Below are positions 7,374 to 14,642 of a DNA stretch of 33,583 nucleotides, one piece after another (position 1 is the stretch's first letter; each line of letters begins with the position of its first letter). Source of the DNA: Collimonas fungivorans. Its GTDB lineage: Bacteria; Pseudomonadota; Gammaproteobacteria; Burkholderiales; Burkholderiaceae_D. Made by a program: the position numbers and the translations under genes. The notes below the pieces were generated by a model that was not told the origin of the DNA, did not search any database, and saw nothing but the letters and a program-made list of their open reading frames with translations. The stretch covers positions 1-33,583 of the forward strand of contig NZ_JAQGLV010000152.1 in NCBI RefSeq assembly GCF_028292705.1, read 5' to 3'.

Positions 7374-8651
7374 ATGGATCTGCTTATTCGTAATGCCACG
7401 CTGCCGGACGGCAGGACCGGCGTCGATATCGCCATAGCCGATGGCCGCATCAATGCAGTCGGCGCGGCGCTCGCGGTCAGCGCCGCCGAGGAGATCGACG
7501 CCGGCGGTAACCTGGTGACGCCGCCGTTTGTCGATGCGCATTTTCATATGGACGCCACCCTGAGCTATGGACTGCCTCGCATCAACAGCTCGGGCACGCT
7601 GCTGGAAGGAATCGCGCTGTGGGGCGAACTGAAACCGGCGCTGACGCAGGAAGCGCTGGTAGCCAGGGCCATGCAATATTGCGACTGGGCCGTGGCGCGT
7701 GGCTTGCTGGCGATTCGATCGCATGTCGATATCTGCGACGACCGCTTGCTCGCGGTGGAGGCGCTGTTGCAGGTCAAGCGCCAGGTGGCGCCTTATCTTG
7801 ACTTGCAGCTGGTGGCGTTTCCGCAAGATGGATTGCTGCGCAGTCCCAATGCGTTTGCCAACCTGAAGCGGGCGATCGCCATGGGAGTGGATGTGGTCGG
7901 CGGTATCCCGCATTTTGAGCGCACCATGGCCGAGGGCGCCGAATCGGTCCGGCTGTTGTGTGAGTTTGCGGCGGAAAAAGGCTTGCGCGTCGACATGCAT
8001 TGCGACGAATCGGACGACCCCATGTCGCGCCACATCGAAACCCTGGCTTTTCACGCCCAGCGGCTCGAATTGCAAGGCTTGGTGACAGGATCGCACCTGA
8101 CTTCGATGCATTCGATGGACAACTACTACGTCAGCAAGCTGCTGCCGCTGATCCGCGAAGCGGGAGTAGCGGCGATCGCCAACCCGCTGATTAACATTAC
8201 CTTGCAAGGCCGGCACGACAGTTATCCGAAACGGCGCGGCATGACCCGCGTGCCGGAAATGCTGGCGGCCGGCATCGATGTCGCCTTCGGCCACGATTGC
8301 GTGATGGACCCCTGGTACAGCCTGGGTTCGGGCGACATGCTGGAGGTAGCGCACATGGGTTTGCATGTCGCGCAGATGACCGGGCAAGACGCGATGCACG
8401 CCTGTTTTCTGGCCGTGACAGAAACACCGGCACGCATACTCGGCCTCAGCGGCTACGGTTTGACGCCTGGCTGCAACGCCGACCTGGTGTTGCTCGATGC
8501 GCGCAGTACGGTCGAGGCGATCAGGCTGCGCGCCGGCAGAAGATACGTGATCAGGCGCGGCAAGGTCATCAGCCAGTCACCCGCGGCGCAGGCGACATTG
8601 GCATTGCCGGGAAGGCCGGCAACGGTCGATTTCCGACTGCATTCCGGCTGA
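7374..8651 (+). CDS. codA: CodA-family cytosine (or creatinine) deaminase
   Basis: Amidohydrolase that deaminates a small cyclic amidine: cytosine in E. coli CodA, creatinine for some soil homologues. The 425-residue product aligns with E. coli CodA at a constant offset of 5: metal ligands H56 and H58 (HFHMD), Q151, H209, E212 (HCDE), H241 and catalytic D308. The flanking stretches NPLINITLQGR, YPKRRGMTRV and DPWYSLG are typical. The residue after D308 is Cys (GHDC) where E. coli has Asp314, so specificity may differ. The start ATG 7374 has AAAGG (7363-7367) 6 nt upstream; ATG 7368 would sit 0 nt from it. No cytosine permease (codB) is nearby. The 133 nt upstream of it shows no clear element. 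Confidence 0.85.
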   Translation: MDLLIRNATLPDGRTGVDIAIADGRINAVGAALAVSAAEEIDAGGNLVTPPFVDAHFHMDATLSYGLPRINSSGTLLEGIALWGELKPALTQEALVARAMQYCDWAVARGLLAIRSHVDICDDRLLAVEALLQVKRQVAPYLDLQLVAFPQDGLLRSPNAFANLKRAIAMGVDVVGGIPHFERTMAEGAESVRLLCEFAAEKGLRVDMHCDESDDPMSRHIETLAFHAQRLELQGLVTGSHLTSMHSMDNYYVSKLLPLIREAGVAAIANPLINITLQGRHDSYPKRRGMTRVPEMLAAGIDVAFGHDCVMDPWYSLGSGDMLEVAHMGLHVAQMTGQDAMHACFLAVTETPARILGLSGYGLTPGCNADLVLLDARSTVEAIRLRAGRRYVIRRGKVISQSPAAQATLALPGRPATVDFRLHSG

Positions 8652-8680
8652 GCTGGAACCTGGCTGGAAGCGCGCGGCTG

Positions 8681-8719
8681 AAAAAAAGCCGAAGTCGTAC
8701 CGCATGGGATGACTTCGGC
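8681..8719 (-). terminator. Intrinsic terminator of the outer-membrane protein gene
   Basis: On the minus strand, a perfect 9-bp stem (GCCGAAGTC / GACTTCGGC, 8711-8719 with 8688-8696) with a 14-nt loop is followed by seven T residues (8681-8687 read in reverse). It lies 64 nt downstream of the minus-strand porin stop. It also falls between two convergent genes, but only the minus-strand reading has the T-run. Confidence 0.85.
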
Positions 8720-8782
8720 AATGCGCCTCGCGTTTGCCGGGAGCAGCAATATCTTTGCGAAGCGCCAGGGGATTCGGAGCGG

Positions 8783-9655
8783 TCAGAACGTCTTGGTCAA
8801 TGACAATACCAGCGTGGTGGCCAGCGGATTGGACACTTCGGCCTGGCCCGCTGAATTGAGTACGCCGGTAGTGTAATGGTCATAGACGCCGTTCTTGCCC
8901 CAGCCTTTGGTCACCGCGCCGGTGACCGTCCAGCCGCCGTCAAATGCCTTGGACAAGGCGATTTTGGCGTCCTGGAAACTGTAGGCGGAGAAATTCCTTA
9001 CCCGCTCATTGCCATAGTGGAGCAGCAAGCTGTAGCCGCTGCCGAGGTCGAACGTGCCGTTCAGGTCCAGGTAGCCCGAACCGCGGCTGTGCTGGCCGCT
9101 GCCTATGCCCAGCGTCGCGCTGTTATAGCCGAAATAGTCAGGCGTGTAAGTCAGCCAGTATTTGACGTTGAACCATTTGTAGGTGAGCGAGGCGACTGCT
9201 TCGCCATAGTTGTATTTGGTTTTTGCAAACGATGCCTCTGCGCCTGGGTAGAGGTAGTAGTAGATCTGCCCGGTGTAGGTGAAATCGCCAGCCGTGCCGG
9301 TGTACCCGCCGTACAGATCCCATTCGACCGAACCACCCTCGATGAAATGATCGCTGACGCTGGACATCCAGGTGCCGGCAAACAAGCCGCTCGGATGCGC
9401 ATAATCGACGCCGCCCTGGATGGCGGGTTTGCCCCAGGTCTGGCGGAAGCCGCGCGACACGTATTGCGAGGCGATGGTGACGTTGGCGGTGAACGGCGAT
9501 GCAGGCGCTGCGGCCGGTGCTGCCGCCGCGGCATCCTTGGCGGCGGCGCTGTCCGCGGTCTGGGCCAGCGCCGGCAACTGGAAACTGAATGCGACGGCCG
9601 CGGCGAGCCACGGATAACTGCCGATTTTTCTGGCGTTGCTGAATTTCTGAAGCAT
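8783..9655 (-). CDS. TorF/gcw_chp-type putative outer-membrane porin
   Basis: Predicted outer-membrane beta-barrel of 290 residues. It has a signal peptide (start MLQKFSNARK, hydrophobic stretch AAAVAFSFQLPALAQ, cleavage after ALAQ) and then an Ala/Pro-rich linker of about 25 residues. The barrel begins with TANVTIASQYVSRGFRQTWGKPAIQGG, the start pattern of the TIGR02001/TorF family (only part of it is needed: QYVSRGFRQ). Alternating aromatic strands follow, ending in the terminal Phe (LSLTKTF) typical of outer-membrane proteins. The start (complement of 9653-9655) has AAAGGGGAG 8 nt upstream. It diverges from the transporter operon and has its own terminator, so it may admit the same substrates; that role is an inference from position. 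Confidence 0.8.
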   Translation of the reverse strand: MLQKFSNARKIGSYPWLAAAVAFSFQLPALAQTADSAAAKDAAAAAPAAAPASPFTANVTIASQYVSRGFRQTWGKPAIQGGVDYAHPSGLFAGTWMSSVSDHFIEGGSVEWDLYGGYTGTAGDFTYTGQIYYYLYPGAEASFAKTKYNYGEAVASLTYKWFNVKYWLTYTPDYFGYNSATLGIGSGQHSRGSGYLDLNGTFDLGSGYSLLLHYGNERVRNFSAYSFQDAKIALSKAFDGGWTVTGAVTKGWGKNGVYDHYTTGVLNSAGQAEVSNPLATTLVLSLTKTF

Positions 9656-9693
9656 GCTGACAACTCCCCTTTGATATATTTCCATTTTGATAT

Positions 9694-9747
9694 CAATCGC
9701 TTGTTTTGTCGATTGCGCCTGCGCGATATCGTGATAGCAAGCGATTG
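9694..9747. promoter_or_regulatory. 10-bp inverted repeat upstream of the porin
   Basis: CAATCGCTTG (9694-9703) and its exact complement CAAGCGATTG (9738-9747) are spaced 44 bp centre to centre, about four helical turns. They lie 39-92 bp upstream of the porin start. They could be paired operator half-sites for looping, or a hairpin in the porin leader RNA. No regulator can be assigned. Confidence 0.45.
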
Positions 9748-9899
9748 CTGCAAACGGGAAACAAGGCTGGTTTGGTTTTATTGCTCGCTTCGATACCTGC
9801 AGATAATTATTGTCCCGGCGGGAAAACCTAACTCCCTGCAATTGCGACTAAAAATGATGGAAATGCGACATAGGAAAAATCTGAAACCGCGGCTAGTCA

Positions 9900-9915
9900 T
9901 GGCACGACAAGTGCT
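9900..9915 (+). promoter_or_regulatory. Candidate sigma-54 (-24/-12) promoter
   Basis: TGGCACGACAAGTGCT matches the sigma-54 consensus TGGCACG-N4-TTGCW at all seven -24 positions and four of the five -12 positions, with the required GG-N10-GC spacing (GG at 9901-9902, GC at 9913-9914). It faces the transporter operon, with a leader of about 280 nt. It overlaps one of the CTTGTC-type motifs, so the match may instead reflect an operator. Confidence 0.35.
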
Positions 9916-9977
9916 TCGTCGTTTTTGATTAAGTGCTTGTCGTAAATCGTCATCCGGCAAAAAACCTTTGTCGCGAC
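9905..9977. promoter_or_regulatory. Cluster of CTTGTC/TGTCG motifs in the porin-transporter intergenic region
   Basis: The intergenic stretch 9656-10202 (547 nt) holds no convincing gene. Within 75 bp it has GCACTTGTCG (reverse strand, 9905-9914), GTGCTTGTCG (9933-9942) and TTGTCGCGAC (9968-9977); TTGTC occurs again further on at about 10053. The first two share the pattern [GA][CT][AG]CTTGTC[GA] with sites at 17249-17279 in the other large divergent region of the island. They are candidate binding sites for a shared regulator, plausibly GbdR, encoded 2.5 kb away. The assignment is inference. Confidence 0.4.
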
Positions 9978-10202
9978 TATGTGAATAACGTAAGACGAAT
10001 TTTTCTCATGGATTTCCCGCCGTCGTGAGGGCGCCGGACCTGTCTTTGCCGCTTGTCTTCCACGCGCTGCTGCACATACACTCTGCAGCAGTGGATTTGA
10101 AACAAGCGGGCAAGCATGGCGAGACCCGCACGCTAGCGATATGTTGCAGTAAGGAATTATCCAAACCGCAATAGCGTCGAATGCACAATCAGGAGACCGG
10201 TA

Positions 10203-11393
10203 ATGAAGTCTGCAAAAGTAGTAGTTGACCGTTTGTACAAGGTCTTCGGCAATAATCCGCAGTTGGCCTTGAACATGCTGGAAAGAGGGCAGTCGAAGGA
10301 CCAGATATTCGCCGAGACCGGGCAGGTGGTCGGCGTGCAGAACGTGTCGTTCGAGGTGCAGGAAGGCGAGATATTCGTGCTGATGGGTTTGTCCGGTTCC
10401 GGCAAGTCGACCCTGATCCGCCTGATCAACCGCCTGGTCGACCCCAGCGCCGGCAATGTCCTGGTGGATGGCCAGAACGTGGCGCAGATGACGAATTCGC
10501 AATTGATCAAGCTGCGCCGGCGCGACATGAGCATGGTGTTCCAGTCGTTTGCGCTGATGCCGCACCGCACCGTGCTGTCGAATGCCTCGTTCGGCCTGGA
10601 AGTGGCAGGCATCGGTAAAAAGGAGCGCGAGCGCCGCACCATGACGGTGTTGGAACAGGTCGGCCTGGCGCCGTTCGCCAACAAGCTGCCGTGCGAACTG
10701 TCGGGCGGCATGCAGCAGCGGGTCGGCCTGGCGCGGGCGTTGGCGGTCAATCCGTCGCTGATGATCATGGACGAAGCCTTCTCCGCGCTCGATCCGCTCA
10801 AGCGCAAGGAAATGCAGGATGTGCTGCTGGATTTGCAAAAGGAGCAACAGCGCACCATCATTTTCGTCTCGCACGACCTGGAAGAAGCGCTGCGCATCGG
10901 CAGCCGCATCGCCATCATGGAGGGCGGCCGCCTGGTGCAGGTCGGCACCGCCCAGGAAATCATCGACCATCCCGCCGAAGAATATGTGCGCGCCTTTTTC
11001 GACGGCGTCGACACTAACCGCTACCTGACCGCTGGCGACCTGATGCAGACCGATGCGGTGCCGCTGGTGGCTTCCGTCGGCGAGGTTCATGCCAACGGCG
11101 ACCTGTACCGTAGCAGCCGCTCCGACTATGCTTTCGTGGTGGATGCCGCGCGCAAGGTGCAAGGCATCGTCGCCACCCGCCGCCATGCCGACGCCAGCGG
11201 TAATCTGCAGCCGGGCGGACTGGACCGGATAGAGGTGATCCACCACCGCAGCAACCTGGAAGACGTGATGGATCGGCTGATCAGCAGCCGCAGCCCATTG
11301 CCGGTAGTGGATGGCGACGGCTGCTACTGCGGCGCGATCAGCCAGTCCATGGTGCTCCAAGCTTTATCAAAATCCCGAGGTTCGCATGTCTGA
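10203..11393 (+). CDS. proV: Quaternary-amine ABC transporter ATP-binding protein (ProV/CbcV family)
   Basis: ATPase of a choline/betaine/carnitine-type importer at the inner membrane. The 396 residues match ProV length. The nucleotide-binding domain has Walker A GLSGSGKST (62-70), Q-loop VFQS, signature LSGGM, Walker B LMIMDEAFSALD and the switch His in SHDLEEAL. The C-terminal ~110 residues look like a CBS-domain pair, which in OpuA-type transporters senses ionic strength; here the second CBS is better preserved (SRSPLPVVDGDG). Start ATG 10203 has AGGAGA (10191-10196) 6 nt upstream. The stop overlaps the permease start by 8 nt. No binding-protein gene is in this operon, which resembles the Pseudomonas Cbc system where one core serves several binding proteins. 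Confidence 0.9.
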   Translation: MKSAKVVVDRLYKVFGNNPQLALNMLERGQSKDQIFAETGQVVGVQNVSFEVQEGEIFVLMGLSGSGKSTLIRLINRLVDPSAGNVLVDGQNVAQMTNSQLIKLRRRDMSMVFQSFALMPHRTVLSNASFGLEVAGIGKKERERRTMTVLEQVGLAPFANKLPCELSGGMQQRVGLARALAVNPSLMIMDEAFSALDPLKRKEMQDVLLDLQKEQQRTIIFVSHDLEEALRIGSRIAIMEGGRLVQVGTAQEIIDHPAEEYVRAFFDGVDTNRYLTAGDLMQTDAVPLVASVGEVHANGDLYRSSRSDYAFVVDAARKVQGIVATRRHADASGNLQPGGLDRIEVIHHRSNLEDVMDRLISSRSPLPVVDGDGCYCGAISQSMVLQALSKSRGSHV

Positions 11394-12282
11394 ACACCTT
11401 CCCCTGGGGCGCTGGGTCGACCAGTTTGTCCACTACATACTCGATAAGCACGGCAACAGCTTCGACAGCTTCGGCAACGCCATCAGCTGGTTTGCCGAAT
11501 CCATAGAACACGGTTTGCAAGTGCTGCCCTTGTGGCTGCTGATGGGATTCTTCATCGTGCTGGGCATCTGGCGCGTCGGTTTCAAGTTTGCGCTGTTTAC
11601 CATCGTGTCTTTTTTCGTGATCTACAACACCGGCTTCTGGGACCAGACCATCGTCACCCTCGGGTTGACCATTTCTTCCACCCTGATCAGCCTGGCGCTG
11701 GGCATCCCGGTCGGCGTCTGGGCCGCCAAGAGTAAGCGGGTGGCGATGGTGGTGCGGCCTATCCTCGACCTGATGCAAACCATGCCGGCCTTCGTCTACC
11801 TGATCCCGGCCGCCATGATGTTCGGCCTGGGCCGGGTGCCGGGCATCCTGTCCACCGTGATCTTTGCGATGCCGCCGGCGGTGCGCCTGACCGCGCTCGG
11901 CATCCGCCAGGTCAACAACGAGATCGTCGAAGCAGGGCAGGCTTTCGGCTGCACCGGCTGGCAGCTGCTGTACAAGGTGCAGTTCCCGAACGCCTTGCCG
12001 TCGATCATGGCTGGCATCAACCAGACCATCATGATGGCGCTGTCGATGGTGATCATCGCCTCCATGGTGGGCGCCGGCGGCCTCGGCAATGACGTGCTGG
12101 CCAGCATCCAGCGGCTCGACATCGGCCTGGGTTTCGAGAGCGGCCTGAGCGTGGTGCTGCTGGCGATCATCCTCGACCGCATCACCGAAAGCTTTGGCCG
12201 CACGCCGGAAGCCGGCAAGGTGCAGCGCTTTTTCCGGCTGCGCAAATGGTTTCGCAAGAGCCCTGCGCTGGCCACCAGCTAA
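11386..12282 (+). CDS. proW: Quaternary-amine ABC transporter permease (ProW/CbcW family)
   Basis: Membrane subunit pairing with the preceding ATPase. The 298-residue product has an amphipathic N-terminal region (WVDQFVHYILDKHG), then about six to seven hydrophobic helices from residue 45 on. The cytoplasmic coupling EAA loop is EAGQAFGCTGWQLLYKVQFPNA, of which the EAGQAFGC...P core is diagnostic. The motifs TLISLALGIPVGVWAAKS and MVGAGGLG are typical of ProW/OpuAB. ATG 11386 follows CGAGG by 5 nt and overlaps the proV stop, indicating coupling. There is no fused substrate-binding domain, so binding must come from separate proteins (6383 or 13648). Confidence 0.9.
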   Translation: MSEHLPLGRWVDQFVHYILDKHGNSFDSFGNAISWFAESIEHGLQVLPLWLLMGFFIVLGIWRVGFKFALFTIVSFFVIYNTGFWDQTIVTLGLTISSTLISLALGIPVGVWAAKSKRVAMVVRPILDLMQTMPAFVYLIPAAMMFGLGRVPGILSTVIFAMPPAVRLTALGIRQVNNEIVEAGQAFGCTGWQLLYKVQFPNALPSIMAGINQTIMMALSMVIIASMVGAGGLGNDVLASIQRLDIGLGFESGLSVVLLAIILDRITESFGRTPEAGKVQRFFRLRKWFRKSPALATS

Positions 12283-12340
12283 GGGCAGGGGACCAGCCAG
12301 CAAAAAATTAGCAGCAACAGATAGCAGCAACGTGATCCGC

Positions 12341-12358
12341 GCGCTGGAGGTCCAGCGC
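12341..12358. promoter_or_regulatory. Palindrome just upstream of gbdR
   Basis: GCGCTGGA and TCCAGCGC form an exact 8-bp inverted repeat around GG, 24 bp before the gbdR start and 59 bp after the permease stop. No T-run follows, so an operator (perhaps autoregulatory) or a translation-affecting hairpin is more likely than a terminator. Confidence 0.35.
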
Positions 12359-12381
12359 CGGTAGCCATAGATGGAGGCAGG

Positions 12382-13485
12382 ATGTCTTCGTACCAAGCCG
12401 CTTCGAAACCAGGGCCGCAACCAACCCCGATGCTGCCGCAAACTGCCGCGCCTGCGCCGGTGGTGCATTTTGGCTTCCTGACTTTGCCGAATTTTTCGAT
12501 GATTGCATTCGCCAGCGCGATCGAAGTCTTGCGCATGGCCAATTACATCAGCCGCCAGACCTTGTACCGGTGGTCGGTGATCAGCGTCGACGGCGCACCG
12601 GCGCTGGCCAGCAACGGCTTGCCGATTACGCCGACGCTGACCCTGGAGCAGGCCGGCACGCCGGATATCCTGTTTGTCTGCGGCGGCGTCAAGATCCATG
12701 AGGCGGTCAACGAAAAACTGAACGCCATGCTGACCCAGCTGGCAAGGCGCAACGTCAAGCTCGGCGGCATCTGCACCGGCAGTTACGCGCTGGTCAAAGC
12801 CGGCCTGATGAACGGTTACCAGTGCGCCATCCACTGGGAAAACATTTCCGCGCTGCGCGAGGAATTTCCACGCGTATTGTTTACCGAGGGTCTGTTTGCG
12901 GTGGACCGCGACCGTCTCACCTGTTCCGGCGGCACGGCGCCGATCGACCTGATGCTGAACCTGACCGCGAACCGCTACGGCAAGACGCTGGCGGCCGAGA
13001 TTTCCGAACAGTTCATCCTGGAACGCATACGCGACGGCGCCTATCAGCAGCATATCCCGATTGCAGCCCGGCTCGGTTTCAGCCGCAAGGAACTGATCGA
13101 AGTCGCCAGGCTGATGGAAACCCATATCGAAGAAACCCTGTCCTTCGAAGAAATCGCCCGGCTGGTAGGTTTGTCGCAGCGCCAGCTGCAGCGCATGTTC
13201 AAGTACTACCTGGACGTCACGCCCACCCATTATTACCTGCAGCTGCGCTTGCGGCGCGCGCGCGAGCTGCTGCTGCAGACCACCATGTCGATCATGAGCG
13301 TGACGGTGGCTTGCGGTTTCCAGTCTTCCTGCCATTTCAGCAAGGCCTACCGCAACCAGTTCGGCCGTTCTCCCAGCAGCGAACGGCACTTGCGCCATCC
13401 CTACTTGTCGGCGGTGGATGAAATGCCGTCTTTGCCGGGTTTGCCGCTGGCGGTGGATGAGCTGCTTGACGCTGGCAGGCAATAG
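12382..13485 (+). CDS. gbdR: GlxA-family AraC-type regulator of betaine catabolism (GbdR)
   Basis: Transcription activator that in Pseudomonas responds to glycine betaine and dimethylglycine. The 367-residue protein has an N-terminal DJ-1/PfpI-like sensor domain (FGFLTLPNFSMIAFASAIEVLRMAN; cysteine loop GICTGSYALVKAG near residue 132-144; SGGTAPIDLML) and a C-terminal AraC domain with two helix-turn-helix motifs (FEEIARLVGLSQRQLQRMF; VTVACGFQSSCHFSKAYRN). Length, architecture and position inside the gbc/dgc/sox island support GbdR over other GlxA-type paralogues such as CdhR or ArgR-like proteins. ATG 12382 has GGAGG (12373-12377) 4 nt upstream, a slightly short spacing. It may be read from the transporter operon as well as from its own promoter, since only 99 nt separate them. 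Confidence 0.85.
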   Translation: MSSYQAASKPGPQPTPMLPQTAAPAPVVHFGFLTLPNFSMIAFASAIEVLRMANYISRQTLYRWSVISVDGAPALASNGLPITPTLTLEQAGTPDILFVCGGVKIHEAVNEKLNAMLTQLARRNVKLGGICTGSYALVKAGLMNGYQCAIHWENISALREEFPRVLFTEGLFAVDRDRLTCSGGTAPIDLMLNLTANRYGKTLAAEISEQFILERIRDGAYQQHIPIAARLGFSRKELIEVARLMETHIEETLSFEEIARLVGLSQRQLQRMFKYYLDVTPTHYYLQLRLRRARELLLQTTMSIMSVTVACGFQSSCHFSKAYRNQFGRSPSSERHLRHPYLSAVDEMPSLPGLPLAVDELLDAGRQ

Positions 13486-13535
13486 CATGTCGCAATCGGT
13501 CTAAAGCCAGGTGCGGATGCGATGTAATTTCTTAC

Positions 13536-13617
13536 CTGTACCGGTACGCATGGTTTATTTTCGTTGCGTCGGCGTGCACGCCCTTTCCATTCATCTTGTA
13601 CCGGTGCCCGCACCGGA
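13536..13617. promoter_or_regulatory. Paired TGTACCGGT elements upstream of choX
   Basis: CTGTACCGGTAC (13536-13547) and TTGTACCGGTGC (13596-13607) are direct repeats exactly 60 bp apart in the 162-nt gbdR-choX gap. The first contains the palindrome GTACCGGTAC; the second leads into CCGGTGC-CC-GCACCGG (13601-13616). ATGTCGC also occurs at 13487-13493. The elements lie 32-112 bp before the choX start and could be operator sites; the regulator is unknown. Confidence 0.4.
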
Positions 13618-13647
13618 CTTTCGTCTTTGTTTCAGGAGAAAAAAGCA

Positions 13648-14592
13648 ATGAAATCATTCAGCTTGATGGTCGCCGGCGTCGGCGTGGCGTGCAGCCTGCT
13701 GGCGCCGGTGCAGGCGCAGGAACCGAAATCGTGCCAGACCGTGCGTTTCGCCGATGTCGGCTGGACCGACATTGCCGCCACCACCGGCCTGGCGTCCGCC
13801 GTGTACGAGGGCCTGGGCTATCACACCACCAAGACCATCGCCTCGGTGCCGATCACCTTTGCCGGCGTCAAGAACAAGCAGATCGACCTGTTCCTCGGTT
13901 ACTGGGCGCCGACCATGGATCCCATCATTGCTCCCTTCGTCAAGGAAAAATCGCTCAAGGTGCTGGCCACGCCGAACCTGACCGGCGCCAAATACACGCT
14001 GGCGGTGCCGACCTACGCTTACGATGCCGGCCTCAAGACCTTCGCCGACATCGCCAAATTTTCGAAAGAGCTGGACGGCAAGATCTACGGCATCGAACCC
14101 GGCAACGACGGCAACGCCCTGATCCAGGGCATGATCAGCAAGAACCAGTTCAACCTGAAGAATTTCAAGATGGTGGAATCGAGCGAGGCCGGCATGCTGA
14201 TCGAGCTGGGGCGGGCGGTCAAGCAAAAGAAGTGGATAGTGATACTGGGCTGGGAACCGCACCCGATGAATGTGCAGCAGAAAATCAGCTACCTGAGCGG
14301 CGGCGACGATGTGTTCGGCCCCAATTACGGCGAGGCCAAGGTCTACACCGTGGCGGCCACCGACTATGCGACGCGCTGCCCGAACGCCGACAAGCTGGCC
14401 GCCAACCTGCAATTTTCCACCGGCATCGAAAACCAGCTGATGGGACGCATCATGGACAAATCCGATCCCAAGACCGCAGCCAAGGAGTGGCTGAAAAAGA
14501 ATCCGGACATCCTGGACAAGCTGCTGGCCGGCGTCAAGACCTTCGACGGCAAGGACGGCCTGCCGGCTGTGAAGGCTTCACTCGGAATCTGA
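13648..14592 (+). CDS. choX: Choline-binding periplasmic protein ChoX-like
   Basis: Substrate-binding protein for choline, or a closely related quaternary amine, of the ChoX/CaiX group. The 314-residue precursor has a signal peptide ending near VQAQ (residue 24). The ligand box described for Sinorhizobium ChoX (W43, D45, W90, Y119, N156, W205) is matched by W39, D41 (VGWTD), W86 (LGYWAP), Y116, N153 (EPGNDG) and W202 (LGWEPHP). Two lone cysteines, C29 and one in TRCPNAD, match the ChoX disulfide pair. Start ATG 13648 has AGGAGA (13634-13639) 8 nt upstream. No transporter core adjoins it; it lies 50 nt before fdhA and may share its transcript. Carnitine remains a possible ligand because CaiX proteins are close relatives. 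Confidence 0.85.
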   Translation: MKSFSLMVAGVGVACSLLAPVQAQEPKSCQTVRFADVGWTDIAATTGLASAVYEGLGYHTTKTIASVPITFAGVKNKQIDLFLGYWAPTMDPIIAPFVKEKSLKVLATPNLTGAKYTLAVPTYAYDAGLKTFADIAKFSKELDGKIYGIEPGNDGNALIQGMISKNQFNLKNFKMVESSEAGMLIELGRAVKQKKWIVILGWEPHPMNVQQKISYLSGGDDVFGPNYGEAKVYTVAATDYATRCPNADKLAANLQFSTGIENQLMGRIMDKSDPKTAAKEWLKKNPDILDKLLAGVKTFDGKDGLPAVKASLGI

Positions 14593-14642
14593 TGCAGTAA
14601 CGTTTTGCGGCTTCAATCTTCATAACAACAGAAGGAGACACA

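Noticed and set aside
9897-11360. 487-codon minus-strand frame opposite proV
   Set aside because: Shadow of proV; the translated sequence shows no domain, and the true porin starts beyond it.
11338-13488. 716-codon open frame on the minus strand opposite proW and gbdR
   Set aside because: Both plus-strand genes have unmistakable family motifs and ribosome sites; the antisense frame is low-complexity (His/Gln/Arg rich), as expected for a shadow in GC-rich DNA.
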